From: JAAFHS01 sp031396505
GTDB lineage: Bacteria; Pseudomonadota; Alphaproteobacteria; Rhodobacterales; Rhodobacteraceae
Length of the DNA: 19,547 nt
Direction of reading: 5' to 3'
Assembly: GCA_031396505.1 (NCBI GenBank)
Contig: JANNKX010000104.1
Location: forward strand, 1 to 19,547
Of this stretch, positions 7,501-16,013 are shown in pieces (position 1 is the first letter of the stretch; every line of letters begins with the position of its first letter). The position numbers were made by a program, and so were the translations under genes. The notes beneath the pieces were generated by a model. It made no database searches. It was not told the origin of the DNA and saw only the letters and a list, made by a program, of their open reading frames with translations.

Positions 7501-10500
7501 GGCAATCAGCCAGCCAAACATCATCACGCCAGCGGCCGCGCTTTCGGAGGCCGAAGCGCAACAACTGCGGCTGATTGCCCGGCGCACTTGGCGCTACTTT
7601 GAGACATTCGTGACGGCTGAAGAAAACCATCTTCCTCCTGACAACTTTCAGGAAACACCAAAGCCAGCCATCGCCAGCCGAACTTCACCCACCAATATCG
7701 GCCTTTATCTGCTGTCCACGGTCGCTGCCCATGACATGGGATGGATAGGCCAAAGGGCAGCGTTGCAGCGGATGAAGGACACGCTCCAGACCATTCAGCG
7801 GATGCCGCGCTACCGCGGGCATCTCTACAACTGGCATGACACGCGCGATCTGCGCGTGCTGGACCCCGCGTATGTCTCGTCCGTCGACAGCGGCAATCTT
7901 GCGGGTCACCTGATTGCCGTGGCCCAAGCCTGCAGAGCCTGGGTCAGTGCCAGTGCACAGCAGGAGGCGATTGTACGGCAGGCGCTTGGCGACACCGTCG
8001 CCCTGGCCAGGATGGCACTGGACCCTGCCCCGGCTAATACCACGTTGTCAGGTGCACTGGATCAGATCGAGATCGGGGCGGCAGATGCCGCAAAACCACT
8101 GGCAGCGCTGTCCGGCGTCACGGCACAGGCAATGGCCTTGGCGCTGTCAATGGGTGACGCCTCATCCGACATCGCATTCTGGATCGGGGCGATCCAGACC
8201 TGCCTTGGTGATCACCTTGCCGGTCAGACAGGCCCGGCGGACGTGGCCCTGTCGACGGATGTCGAAACGGCCGCCCGCACGCTCGCTATGGAAATGGACT
8301 TCGGCTTTCTGCTGGACCCCGAAAAGAAACTCCTCTCCATCGGATTTTCCGTGGCAACCAACCGGCTTGATAATAACTGCTACGATCTTCTCGCCTCCGA
8401 GGCGCGGCTGGCCAGTCTTTTCGCCATAGCCAAGGGCGATGTGGAAACGCGGCACTGGTTCCGGCTTGGCCGTCCTGCCACACCCATCGGGGCAGGATCG
8501 GCCCTGATTTCATGGTCAGGCAGCATGTTCGAGTATCTGATGCCGTCACTGGTAATGCGGGCCCCGGAAGGTTCGGTGCTGGAACAGACAACCCGGCTGG
8601 TCGTGGCCCGGCAGAAGGCCTATGCCGCCAGCCTTGGCATGCCGTGGGGCATTTCGGAGTCCTCCTATAACGCCCGCGATCTGGAAATGACCTATCAGTA
8701 TTCCAATTTCGGCGTGCCTGGTCTGGGGCTGAAACGGGGCCTAAGCGAAAATCACGTCATCGCGCCGTATGCGACAGGGCTGGCTGCCATGATCGACCCT
8801 GCCGCCGCAGTGCAGAATTACGCAAGCCTTGGTGCACTGGGGGCAGAAGGGCGATATGGGTTTTACGAGGCCCTTGACTTCACCGCCACCCGGCTACAGG
8901 CGGATGAGACACACGCCATCGTGCGCAGCTTCATGGCGCATCATCAGGGCATGACCATCACCGCGATCACTAACACCTTGCAGAACGGCCGCCTGCGTGA
9001 CCGGTTCCATGCTGAACCGATCATTCAGGGCGTGGAGTTATTGTTGCAAGAACGTATCCCGCGCGATGTGGCCAGCGCTCCGCCGCGCGCCACTGAAGTG
9101 CTCGTTGCGGCGGTCGAGCATCGCGAGACACCAGTCGTCCGTGCATTTGAAAACCCTTTGGCTGCGACGCCCACGGCACATCTTTTGTCCAATGGTAACT
9201 ATGGCGTGATGCTGACGGCCACAGGTGAAGGCTTCAGTCGCTGGCGCGACATGGTGATAACCCGCTGGCGTACGGAACAGACGCAGGCCGCACTTGGATC
9301 ATTCATCTTCATGCGCGATAGCGCATCGGGTGAGGTCTGGTCAGCAGGCGTCCAGCCCACCCCCGTCAACCCCGGCCGGCATCACGTCGTGTTCAGCGAA
9401 CATCACGCAGCCTTTACCCATCATGCGCAAAAGCTGACCACCACAACAGAGATCGTGGTGTCCGCAGAAGATGACGCCGAGGCCCGCCGCGTCACCTTTA
9501 CCAACAGCGGTCGTCGCACCCGCGACGTCGACGTCACATCATACGCCGAACTGGTGTTGGCACCACAATCTGCCGATCAGGCGCACCCAGCATTCTCAAA
9601 AATGTTCGTGGTGACTGACTATCTTCCTGAACTTGGCGTCATCATCGCGAGTCGCAGGCGACGCTCCCCACACGACCCCGAGGTGTGGGCTGCCCATATC
9701 GCCGTGATCGAAGGCGAGGAAACAGGTCATATCCAGATTGAAACCGACCGCGCCAAATTCATAGGGCGCGGGAATGATGTTGCAACGGCGACCATGATTG
9801 ACACGCCCCTTTCAGGCACGATCGGCACTGTTCTTGACCCGATCTTTTCCATCCGCCGCCGCGTCAGCATTCCACCCGGCGGCGTCACCCGTGTCACGTT
9901 TTGGACGATGGTGGCAGACTCGCCCGACGCACTGTTGGACCTTGTTGATCGCCACCGCGACCCTTCGGCCTTTGCCCGCGCGGCCACCCTTGCGTGGACA
10001 CAGGCGCAGGTGCAATTGCGCCATTTGGCCGTCACCCATGCCGATGCCGCGGATTTCCAGACGCTTGGCGGTATGGTCATACGCAACGATCCTCGCCTGT
10101 GCGCATCGTCGGCCCAAATCATTGCCGGGGCGGCGCCCCAATCGGCGCTCTGGGCGCTTGGCATTTCGGGCGATCTGCCTGTCGTGCTGCTGCAGATTGA
10201 TGATGCCGACGATATCGCAGTTCTGTACCAGGTGCTCAGTGCGCATGAATACTGGGAAATGCGTCAACTGGCCGTTGATCTGGTGATCCTGAACGACCGC
10301 ACGTCGTCTTATGTGCAGGATCTGCAGATCGCCATCGACAGTGCCGTGCGCGCTGCACGGTCGCGTCCCCGCGCCATGGGCATCCATGCCCCGGCGAAAG
10401 GCGCGATTCACGCCCTGCGGTCGGACCTTCTTAACCCCGGCGCGCGGGCAAACCTGTTATCGATGGCACGCGTGTTTCTTGTGGCCAGCCGAGGTGACAT

Positions 10501-13003
10501 CAGTCAGCAAGTGGGTGTCCTCACATCCGCGTCGGCCCCCGCAGCACCCGGCCGGACACCAATGCCGACGGCACTATCGACGCCCAGCCTGCCAATCCTC
10601 GAATTCTTCAATGGCACAGGCGGCTTTGCAGAAGAGGGGCGCGAATACGTGACCATCCTGCGCAACGGCCAGACCACCCCTGCGCCATGGATCAACGTCA
10701 TCGCCAACCCGCGTTTCGGCTTTCAGGTTTCGGCGGAAGGCAGCGGTCATGTCTGGTCGGAAAACAGCCGCGAAAACCAGATCACGCCTTGGTCGAACGA
10801 CCCGGTCACCGATCCTGCAGGCGAAGCGATCTATCTACATGATCTGGATACCGGCCACGTCTGGACGCCAACCGCCCTGCCGATCCGCGGCCCCGGGACG
10901 TATATCGCGCGCCACGGCTTTGGCTATTCGGCCTTTCAGCATGAAAACCACGGCATCGCCGCAGACATGGTGCAATTCGTTCCGTTGGATGCCTCTATCA
11001 AGATCACCCGGCTGCGTTTGCAGAATACCGGTGTCACTCCGCGCAACCTGTCTGTGACCGCCTATGCCGAATGGGTGCTTGGTACGGCGCGGGGCGCGTC
11101 TGCCCCGTTCATTATCACCCGCAGCGATCCCGCAACAGGTGCCATCCTTGCGCAGAACACCTTCAGTACGGGCTTTCCGGGTCGCATCGCCTTTGCAGAC
11201 TTCGGCGCGGGCATCGCCAGCCTGACCGCAGACCGCGCTGAGTTCATTGGCCCCGGTGGCACGCTCAAGTCCCCCGCAGGCGTCCGCAACGCGCCCCTGT
11301 CCGGCACCATGGGGCCGGCACTTGATCCTTGCGCCGCCCTACAACACCGCCTGACCCTGCACCCCGGTGAAACGATAGACCTGACCTTCTTGCTGGGTCA
11401 GGCAGAGTCGGACGCAGCCGCCAGCACCCTGATCCAACAGATGCGCGCAACCGACACAAATGCCATTTTGGCAGATGTCAAACTGCACTGGGCTGACCTT
11501 CTGACGTCGGTTCAGATCACCTCACCCGACCGCGCGATGGATATCATGTTGAATGGCTGGTTGATGTATCAAACGCTTGCCTGCCGCATCTGGGCCCGTG
11601 CCGGGTTCTATCAGGCCAGCGGGGCCTATGGCTTCCGCGATCAGTTGCAGGACGGGATGGCACTGACATTCAGCCGCCCCGCGATGACACGCGCCCACCT
11701 GCTGCGCGCCGCCTCTCGCCAATTTCCCGAAGGCGATGTACAGCACTGGTGGTTGCCCCATTCCGGCCAAGGCGTGCGCACACGCATTTCGGACGACAGG
11801 GTCTGGCTGGGCTACGGTGTTGCCAGCTACATCGCCGTATCAGGCGATGCAGCGATACTCGATGAGCAGGTGCCATTCCTGCTTGGCCCGCCTGTGCCCC
11901 CCGGCTCACATGACGATTTCTTTCAGCCGTCAGTTTCCGAGACGACTGTCAGCCTGTTCGAGCATTGCGCCCGGGGGCTGGATCAGACGATCGAACTGAC
12001 CGGCGAAAACGGGATACCTCTGATTGGCACAGGAGACTGGAATGACGGCATGAACCGCGTCGGCGAAGCTGGACGCGGCACGAGCGTCTGGCTTGGCTGG
12101 CTGCTGATTGCCACTGTCAATATGATGGCTCCACTTGCCGATATGCGCGATCCCGCCCGTGCCGCGCGATGGCGAGGCCATGCAAAATCGGTGCTGAAGG
12201 CCATCGAAACCGACGGTTGGGACGGGGCCTGGTACAGGCGGGGCACGTTTGACGATGGTACCATCCTCGGTTCCGCCACATCTGATGAATGCCGCATCGA
12301 TAGCATCGCGCAATCTTGGGCCGTCCTGTCGGGGGCCGCCGACCCGGCCCGTGCCCGCATCGCAATGGCCTCAATGACTAAACATCTGGTCCGCCCCGAT
12401 CCCGGCCTCGCCTTGCTGTTCTCGCCGCCCTTCGACCGCACGCCATTAGACCCCGGCTACATCAAGGGCTATCCCCCCGGCCTGCGCGAAAACGGCGGCC
12501 AATACAGCCATGCGGCCATGTGGGCCATTCTGGCGCAGACAAAGCTGGGCGACGGTGATGCAGCGCACGCCCTTTTTGCCATGCTGAACCCAATTAACCA
12601 TGCCCTCACCCCGCAGGATGCGATGCGCTATAAGGTTGAACCCTATGTCGTGGCTGCGGATGTCTATTCGACAGCACCCCATGCCGGACGCGGCGGGTGG
12701 ACGTGGTACACCGGTTCCGCAGGATGGATGTACCGTGCCGGCGTCGAAGGATTGCTGGGTTTGACCCGGGCAGGGACGACCCTGAATCTTGCCCCCTGCA
12801 TCCCCAAAGCATGGCCCGGACTGACGGCAACCATCACCTTGGGTGTGGCGCGGTATCGGGTCAGCATCCAAAATCCAGACGGCGCGGGGCATGGCGTGCG
12901 TTCGGCGCATCTGAACGGCAGTGTCGTTCCGACGGGCGCATCGGGCATCACGGTGCAATTGTCGGACGGAAGGCATGATCTGATCGTGGTTCTGGGGGCA
13001 TAG
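4538..13003 (+). CDS. ndvB: cyclic beta-1,2-glucan synthase (NdvB/ChvB/Cgs family), GT84-GH94
   Basis: This 2821-residue inner-membrane protein has the usual length of the family (about 2800-2870). It builds cyclic beta-1,2-glucan from UDP-glucose and passes it to the periplasm. Order: soluble N-terminal region (1-410); a pair of membrane segments (415-475); GT84 glycosyltransferase with D634-A-D636, HDLFEG (748-753) and R780-x-x-R783-W784; further membrane segments (about 822-990); a glucoamylase-like middle domain (about 1050-1490, with YQYSNFGVPGLG and MAHHQGMT), the region recently linked to ring closure; two glycoside-phosphorylase-type beta-sandwiches (from about 1545 and 2020); and a GH94 helical domain (about 2325-2750) with GDWNDGMN (2499-2506), whose Asp2503 is the likely catalytic acid that sets chain length. 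All key motifs are intact. Start GTG 4538 overlaps the CsbD-like stop (GTGA). ATG 4556, just after CGGGA, is an alternative start 6 codons in. The product ring and linkage are inferred from family membership. Confidence 0.92.
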   Translation: MSFREKMGVHGSRWPWAKAARSALAWQDTAPVRADLFGTERLEHHAQTLAVAQTVTAEKPKVVHALGSRVKENADFLLHAYRICAQAAQSGQLIVPAAEWLLDNFHLVEQQLRQIHDDLPPGYYRQLPKLSTGPFAGYPRVFGLAWAYVAHSDSLMSGPVLARYVRSYQQVQPLMIGELWAVAITLRIVLIENMRRLAVQIVDGHALRLQADAVVDAVVAARQTPGQSQLSVMQKAVASYETAPMPEIVAAQIAKRLRGFDPLLTPLFAWLEDRLGRQGTTVDAVVANAQLRLGASNVTMRNIVTSMRLLSEMDWADFFEEVSLVDTRLRDNPTYAAMDFATRNRYRTEVEILARGSKLSEGDVTEVCLALATKGGSDHRGDAGHWLIGDGRPLLEAEIGFRPPTRMRLLRNVGRAGLNGYLTAISVTALAVLVLALSLMATAGTGPVVLLVLGAVGLGPAIDLCAAIVNTMITRTLPPKPLPGLDLAKGIPPNLRILVAVPVLLQDTHDLATQIEQLEVHHLSSTGGAVHYALLSDTTDSATETDAQDARLIAAATAAIARLNTLYPSDDGDRFYFLHRRRLWNPAEGVWMGWERKRGKLTELNRLLRGATDTSFARISGALPADIRYVITLDADTRLLRGTVAQLVGKIAHPLNRARFDPDTQRVTGGYGILQPRVSPTLPSGPDGSVYQRLFSSPGGIEPYAAATSDVYQDLFDEGSFTGKGIYDVDAFEAALAGRVSENTMLSHDLFEGMFARAGLASDIEVVEDFPNRYDVDIRRQHRWARGDWQLLPWIFGGKRQDHGGIPAVGRWKMIDNLRRSLLAPMAMLALCAGWMLPSALALLWTVLIIVMLAMPRVLSLPFGLLPARAGVTLRSHFAALGSDALTALGQIVLTLVFLADTAATMLDAVLRTVWRLGVSRRHLLEWTTAAKAGSGPRPSLMQQYLGMLPGVVLGVGTCAVAGLLNPAVQPLLVLFALIWMAAPGIARAISQPNIITPAAALSEAEAQQLRLIARRTWRYFETFVTAEENHLPPDNFQETPKPAIASRTSPTNIGLYLLSTVAAHDMGWIGQRAALQRMKDTLQTIQRMPRYRGHLYNWHDTRDLRVLDPAYVSSVDSGNLAGHLIAVAQACRAWVSASAQQEAIVRQALGDTVALARMALDPAPANTTLSGALDQIEIGAADAAKPLAALSGVTAQAMALALSMGDASSDIAFWIGAIQTCLGDHLAGQTGPADVALSTDVETAARTLAMEMDFGFLLDPEKKLLSIGFSVATNRLDNNCYDLLASEARLASLFAIAKGDVETRHWFRLGRPATPIGAGSALISWSGSMFEYLMPSLVMRAPEGSVLEQTTRLVVARQKAYAASLGMPWGISESSYNARDLEMTYQYSNFGVPGLGLKRGLSENHVIAPYATGLAAMIDPAAAVQNYASLGALGAEGRYGFYEALDFTATRLQADETHAIVRSFMAHHQGMTITAITNTLQNGRLRDRFHAEPIIQGVELLLQERIPRDVASAPPRATEVLVAAVEHRETPVVRAFENPLAATPTAHLLSNGNYGVMLTATGEGFSRWRDMVITRWRTEQTQAALGSFIFMRDSASGEVWSAGVQPTPVNPGRHHVVFSEHHAAFTHHAQKLTTTTEIVVSAEDDAEARRVTFTNSGRRTRDVDVTSYAELVLAPQSADQAHPAFSKMFVVTDYLPELGVIIASRRRRSPHDPEVWAAHIAVIEGEETGHIQIETDRAKFIGRGNDVATATMIDTPLSGTIGTVLDPIFSIRRRVSIPPGGVTRVTFWTMVADSPDALLDLVDRHRDPSAFARAATLAWTQAQVQLRHLAVTHADAADFQTLGGMVIRNDPRLCASSAQIIAGAAPQSALWALGISGDLPVVLLQIDDADDIAVLYQVLSAHEYWEMRQLAVDLVILNDRTSSYVQDLQIAIDSAVRAARSRPRAMGIHAPAKGAIHALRSDLLNPGARANLLSMARVFLVASRGDISQQVGVLTSASAPAAPGRTPMPTALSTPSLPILEFFNGTGGFAEEGREYVTILRNGQTTPAPWINVIANPRFGFQVSAEGSGHVWSENSRENQITPWSNDPVTDPAGEAIYLHDLDTGHVWTPTALPIRGPGTYIARHGFGYSAFQHENHGIAADMVQFVPLDASIKITRLRLQNTGVTPRNLSVTAYAEWVLGTARGASAPFIITRSDPATGAILAQNTFSTGFPGRIAFADFGAGIASLTADRAEFIGPGGTLKSPAGVRNAPLSGTMGPALDPCAALQHRLTLHPGETIDLTFLLGQAESDAAASTLIQQMRATDTNAILADVKLHWADLLTSVQITSPDRAMDIMLNGWLMYQTLACRIWARAGFYQASGAYGFRDQLQDGMALTFSRPAMTRAHLLRAASRQFPEGDVQHWWLPHSGQGVRTRISDDRVWLGYGVASYIAVSGDAAILDEQVPFLLGPPVPPGSHDDFFQPSVSETTVSLFEHCARGLDQTIELTGENGIPLIGTGDWNDGMNRVGEAGRGTSVWLGWLLIATVNMMAPLADMRDPARAARWRGHAKSVLKAIETDGWDGAWYRRGTFDDGTILGSATSDECRIDSIAQSWAVLSGAADPARARIAMASMTKHLVRPDPGLALLFSPPFDRTPLDPGYIKGYPPGLRENGGQYSHAAMWAILAQTKLGDGDAAHALFAMLNPINHALTPQDAMRYKVEPYVVAADVYSTAPHAGRGGWTWYTGSAGWMYRAGVEGLLGLTRAGTTLNLAPCIPKAWPGLTATITLGVARYRVSIQNPDGAGHGVRSAHLNGSVVPTGASGITVQLSDGRHDLIVVLGA

Positions 13004-13016
13004 CCGCTCTCGCGCG

Positions 13017-13042
13017 GGAACCAAGGACATCACAGGCGAGTT
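13017..13042 (+). promoter_or_regulatory. EcfG/SigT-like promoter (near match) before the AI-2E-like gene
   Basis: GGAAC at 13017-13021 is followed after 17 bases by AGTT (13039-13042), one mismatch from the CGTT element. It sits in the only gap (13004-13069) between the glucan synthase and the next gene, so that gene could be transcribed both by read-through and from this site. Predicted start near 13049 would leave only about 20 bases of leader, still including GAAGGG at 13055-13060. Confidence 0.5.
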
Positions 13043-13069
13043 GCTCTGCACAACGAAGGGACCGTCAAC

Positions 13070-15064
13070 ATGGCCAGGCAGAATTCAGACGGTCACTATC
13101 TTGCAGCCGCCAGCACGCCGCCCGGCAACGTATTGTCTTCGACCTCGCAACCAACCTCCACTGGCATTGTGCTGACGGCAATCCTGATCATCGCAGCGTT
13201 GCAATATGGTCAGGATGTGTTTTTACCACTGGCGATTGCAATGCTGGTCACTTTTGCGCTTTCGCCATTGGTCACCACACTCCGCAATGCCGGACTGCCG
13301 ATGATTGCTGCCGTTCTTGCCGTTGTGGCGCTGGCATTTGTTCTGATTGGTGCATTCATCCTGACAGTATTCGGACAAGTCAGCGAACTGGCACAGGCGC
13401 TGCCAACCTTTCAGGATAACATCGTGACCAAACTTGCGGCCCTGCAAAGCAGTGGGTCGGACAACGGGTTGGTATCCCGGCTGACGGACATGGTGTCGAG
13501 CATCAACGCGGAAATGACTGAGGCCCTGCCGCCAGAGGGAACAGACGTCACGGGACCGATCGCCGTCGAAGTAGTGGAACGGCCCGGTGCCCTGACCACG
13601 CTGCAGAACATCGTGCTGCCCGTCGTCAGCCCCGTCGCCACCGCAGGTCTGGTCGTCGTCGTTGTCGTCTTCATGCTGCTGGAACGCGATGAGTTGCGCG
13701 ACCGCTTCATCCGTCTTGTGGGCACGAATGACATCAACCGCACGACACAAGTGATTGAAGAAGCAGGCACACGGGTCGGCACCTATCTGTTGATACAGCT
13801 ACTGGTCAATGTGATCTATGCGGTTCCCATCGGTCTCGGTCTGTGGATCATCGGTGTGCCAAACGCAATGCTGTGGGGTCTGCTGACGTTAGTACTGCGC
13901 TTTGTACCCTACATCGGCCCGGTGCTTTCTGCGATCTTTCCACTGTTTCTGGCTTTCGCAGTATCGCCGGACTGGTCGATGGTTCTGTGGACCGCCGCAC
14001 TTTTCGGTGGTGTCGAATTCATCAGCTCAAACGTCATCGAACCCTGGCTTTACGGGTCGCGTACTGGCGTAAGCCCACTTGCCATCATCGTCGCAGCCAT
14101 CTTCTGGACGTGGGTCTGGGGGCCATTGGGTTTGGTTTTGTCAACGCCGCTGACAGTCTGCCTTGTCGTCGTAGGCCGCCACATCCCACAATTCAAAGTC
14201 TTTGATGTGCTGTTTGGTGACAGCCCGGTTCTGGCACCACACTCGCGGCTCTATCAACGCCTGCTGGTCGGCGACACGGTCGAAAGCACGCTGCGCGCCG
14301 AGGAGTTGCTGGAGGAGGAATTCATCACTGACTATCACCGCGACGTCGGTATTCCTGCCCTTCTAATGGCGCAGTCCGACTATGAACGCGGGGTGTTGTC
14401 TGCAGACCAGCAGGTCCGCTTTGCCAACACGGCCACGCATCTTTTGGGCGAACTTGATGCTGTCGTCGCGGATGAGTTGGACCTTTCCCAAAGCGCGCCA
14501 GAAGAACCCGCTGACATACTATCAAACGGGCCTGACAGAGTTGCACTGCCCGGCGCGGCGTTCCGTCTGGCGGTGCTGGGCGGGCGTACGCAGCTGGATG
14601 ACATTGCCGCGCGGATGTTCGGCCAGGCGGCAGCGACGGACGGGGCAGATGTCCTTGTGCTGTCGCACCTTGATCTGACCCCTTCCAGATTTGCCAGTGT
14701 GACGGCCAGCGGGGCCGATTGTGTCATCCTTAGTTTTTTGGATACCGCGCCGTCGCGGGCGTCGCTTCTGCATATTCCCAGGCTGAAGCGGGCGGCCCCC
14801 GCGGCGCGCGTCGGCATTATCCTGTGGCAGTCAGATGGCGAAAAGGACGACATTCGCACGATGCGTCGCGTATCCCGCGAAAAACTGGCGGAGATCACAG
14901 AGATCGGCGCGGATTTTTGCGCGACATCCATGGATGACGCCCTCCTTCATGCCTTCAGGCACGATCCCCCGCGTCCGGCGGTACAGCTGACAAAAAAACC
15001 ACGTGGCTCGGCGAAACTCCGGGCGCCCGTGCCGATGCAAACTGCGGTTGTTGTTGCGAGCTAG
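13070..15064 (+). CDS. AI-2E family (PerM/YdiK, UPF0118) membrane protein with long soluble tail
   Basis: The 664-residue protein starts at ATG 13070 with GAAGGG (13055-13060) 9 bases upstream. Residues 30-375 form the AI-2E/PerM transporter domain: paired membrane helices near 33-72, one at about 82-105, a soluble loop (110-175) with predicted helices, a long Val-rich helix (about 180-203) ending in ERDELRDRFIRL, then four or more helices with ALPIG-like and RFVPYIGPVLS (about 278-288) and the WGPLGLVLSTPLTV motif. Residues 380-460 match the acidic helical segment seen after this domain in proteobacterial members (SRLYQRLLVGD...YERG). Residues 495-640 look like a separate alpha/beta domain. 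Founding members were linked to AI-2 export, and others to sodium/proton exchange, so the substrate is unknown. The position behind a glucan synthase could mean a role in osmotic adaptation or export, but that is speculation. Confidence 0.85.
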   Translation: MARQNSDGHYLAAASTPPGNVLSSTSQPTSTGIVLTAILIIAALQYGQDVFLPLAIAMLVTFALSPLVTTLRNAGLPMIAAVLAVVALAFVLIGAFILTVFGQVSELAQALPTFQDNIVTKLAALQSSGSDNGLVSRLTDMVSSINAEMTEALPPEGTDVTGPIAVEVVERPGALTTLQNIVLPVVSPVATAGLVVVVVVFMLLERDELRDRFIRLVGTNDINRTTQVIEEAGTRVGTYLLIQLLVNVIYAVPIGLGLWIIGVPNAMLWGLLTLVLRFVPYIGPVLSAIFPLFLAFAVSPDWSMVLWTAALFGGVEFISSNVIEPWLYGSRTGVSPLAIIVAAIFWTWVWGPLGLVLSTPLTVCLVVVGRHIPQFKVFDVLFGDSPVLAPHSRLYQRLLVGDTVESTLRAEELLEEEFITDYHRDVGIPALLMAQSDYERGVLSADQQVRFANTATHLLGELDAVVADELDLSQSAPEEPADILSNGPDRVALPGAAFRLAVLGGRTQLDDIAARMFGQAAATDGADVLVLSHLDLTPSRFASVTASGADCVILSFLDTAPSRASLLHIPRLKRAAPAARVGIILWQSDGEKDDIRTMRRVSREKLAEITEIGADFCATSMDDALLHAFRHDPPRPAVQLTKKPRGSAKLRAPVPMQTAVVVAS

Positions 15065-15101
15065 ACCTGTCGGATGGGCAAACCCACCAAGAGGAAAACG
15101 C

Positions 15102-15122
15102 GCCCTCTGATCAGAAGAGGGC
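15102..15122. terminator. hairpin terminator, probably bidirectional, between convergent genes
   Basis: GCCCTCT (15102-15108) pairs perfectly with AGAGGGC (15116-15122) around a 7-base loop. On the plus strand it is followed by ATTT; on the minus strand by GCGTTTTCC, so the minus-strand tail is the better one. It lies 37 bases after the AI-2E-like stop and 20 bases beyond the end of the minus-strand DUF892 pseudogene, as expected for a shared terminator. Confidence 0.65.
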
Positions 15123-15142
15123 ATTTCAGTGTTCAGAGTTGA

Positions 15143-15672
15143 TCAACTAGCGGCACGATTGATGTGACCTTCAATTAATTCCGTCAGCGATGTGTCTGCG
15201 GTCTGTTCCTGCTTCAAAATTCCCGCAATCGGGTCTGATGTATCCGGTTGATTCAATGCCGCCGCAAAGGCCACCATCGACCCGTGGCGCGTCATGTCGC
15301 AATTCGCGACCGCAGGACGCGAAAAGATGATGGCCGAATTATCTGCATCTGTGCCACCGAAGACTTCCAACAACTTTGCACTTGCTTCCCGGATCCTGCC
15401 GATCGCATCGCATTTCTCCGCTTTTGCCTGCAAGCCGATATTCTCGAAACTTGTCCCAGCACCACAATCTGATCGGCGGTTTTATCAGGGTTTTGCGTCA
15501 ACATCGCCTTCAGCCCATCACCCGATACCGCCTTGATCATCCTCGGCAGTGATTTGCATGTCGTCTTCTCGGCATAATACATATCCTACAATGCATATTC
15601 GAAAAGCGCGTTCGGAGGCCTTGCAGCAGAGTTGCCGTTGGGCGTCATCATCTTGTCCGGTTTCTTTGCCAT
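15143..15672 (-). pseudogene. DUF892 (YciE/YciF) ferritin-like stress protein, inactivated
   Basis: Read leftward from ATG 15672 (or 15651), the frame encodes an N-terminal part with LFEYAL, a stop, DMYYAEKTTCKSLPRM, then a second part with LQAKAEKCDAIG, DSAIIF-like NSAIIF and the C-terminal PIAGILKQEQTADTSLTELIEGHINRA, the recognisable signature of DUF892 four-helix-bundle proteins. Two lesions break it. TAG at 15586-15588 falls where the family has Gln or Lys before DMYYAE. One base is missing from the A-run at 15447-15449: adding one A restores QVFENIGLQAKAEKCDAIG across the break. The usual metal-binding residues are also changed (family HxxET reads NPDKT; AxHYExxRYG reads ANCDMTRHG), so this is real decay rather than a sequencing error. 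Intact relatives are small stress-induced proteins found beside DUF2383, CsbD and YqjD-like genes, as here. Confidence 0.85.
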
Positions 15673-15929
15673 ACTTCTGTATCATATCCTTTTGATCTGC
15701 CGCGTCAGACGCGTTTTCGTGCCTGAACGGTCGTCCAAAGAACACATCGGCGGATGAACCGGGCCCCACACGTTTCAAATTCTGGCTGTTGGCAGAGGCA
15801 GTGAAAATGGCCGCAGGGCAACCCTGCGGCCAAGTGCGCATCCTTCACGAAAGAAGAACGCAGAACCGTGGGGATATGGTCCGCAACTTGTCCGAGGGAA
15901 TCAAACGGTTGCGATCGGTTCATGCAATC
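15673..15929 (-). other. gap without a supportable protein gene; candidate leader or small RNA
   Basis: This stretch lies between the pseudogene start and the leftward stress promoter. On the minus strand there is a 72-codon frame from ATG 15923, and another open frame crosses 15841-15518, but neither resembles a family I know and neither has a good ribosome binding site. On the plus strand I see no convincing gene. It may be the rest of a decayed gene, or an RNA-only region. The notable element is a perfect hairpin at 15809-15831, described separately. Confidence 0.5.
15803..15922 (-). ncRNA. candidate stress-induced small RNA ending in a perfect 10-bp hairpin
   Basis: A leftward EcfG-type promoter (15930-15954) would start transcription near 15922. 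About 90 bases downstream, GGCCGCAGGG pairs with CCCTGCGGCC (15809-15818 and 15822-15831; 10 perfect pairs, 3-base loop). On the minus strand the hairpin is followed by ATTTTC, a short U-tract, so it can act as an intrinsic terminator, giving a transcript of about 120 bases. Alphaproteobacteria are known to have small RNAs under the general stress sigma factor (GsrN in Caulobacter). This is an inference from promoter plus terminator; it may instead be a leader of the pseudogene. Confidence 0.35.
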
Positions 15930-15954
15930 AACGCCTTGATACGCTGATCGTTCC
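15930..15954 (-). promoter_or_regulatory. EcfG/SigT-type general stress promoter, leftward
   Basis: On the minus strand GGAAC (complement of GTTCC at 15950-15954) and CGTT (complement of AACG at 15930-15933) are separated by 16 bases, an exact match to GGAAC-N16/17-CGTT. It drives toward the candidate small RNA and the DUF892 pseudogene. Its GGAAC element is 33 bases from that of the rightward promoter at 15988, so the two are divergent. Confidence 0.7.
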
Positions 15955-15987
15955 GAGCGGCTATTCCCTTTTTTTGGGCATATTGGG

Positions 15988-16013
15988 GGAACCTCATGTC
16001 AAATCCCCGCGTT
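15988..16013 (+). promoter_or_regulatory. EcfG/SigT-type general stress promoter before the small stress-gene run
   Basis: GGAAC at 15988-15992 and CGTT at 16010-16013 are separated by 17 bases, an exact consensus match. Transcription would start near 16020, giving a leader of about 29 bases that includes AAAGGA (16037-16042) before ATG 16049. It could serve the whole following run of stress genes. Confidence 0.8.

Noticed and set aside
15705..15923. 72-codon minus-strand frame from ATG 15923
   Set aside because: No family resemblance, no ribosome binding site, and the ATG would be almost at the predicted transcription start; a decayed gene or RNA is more likely.
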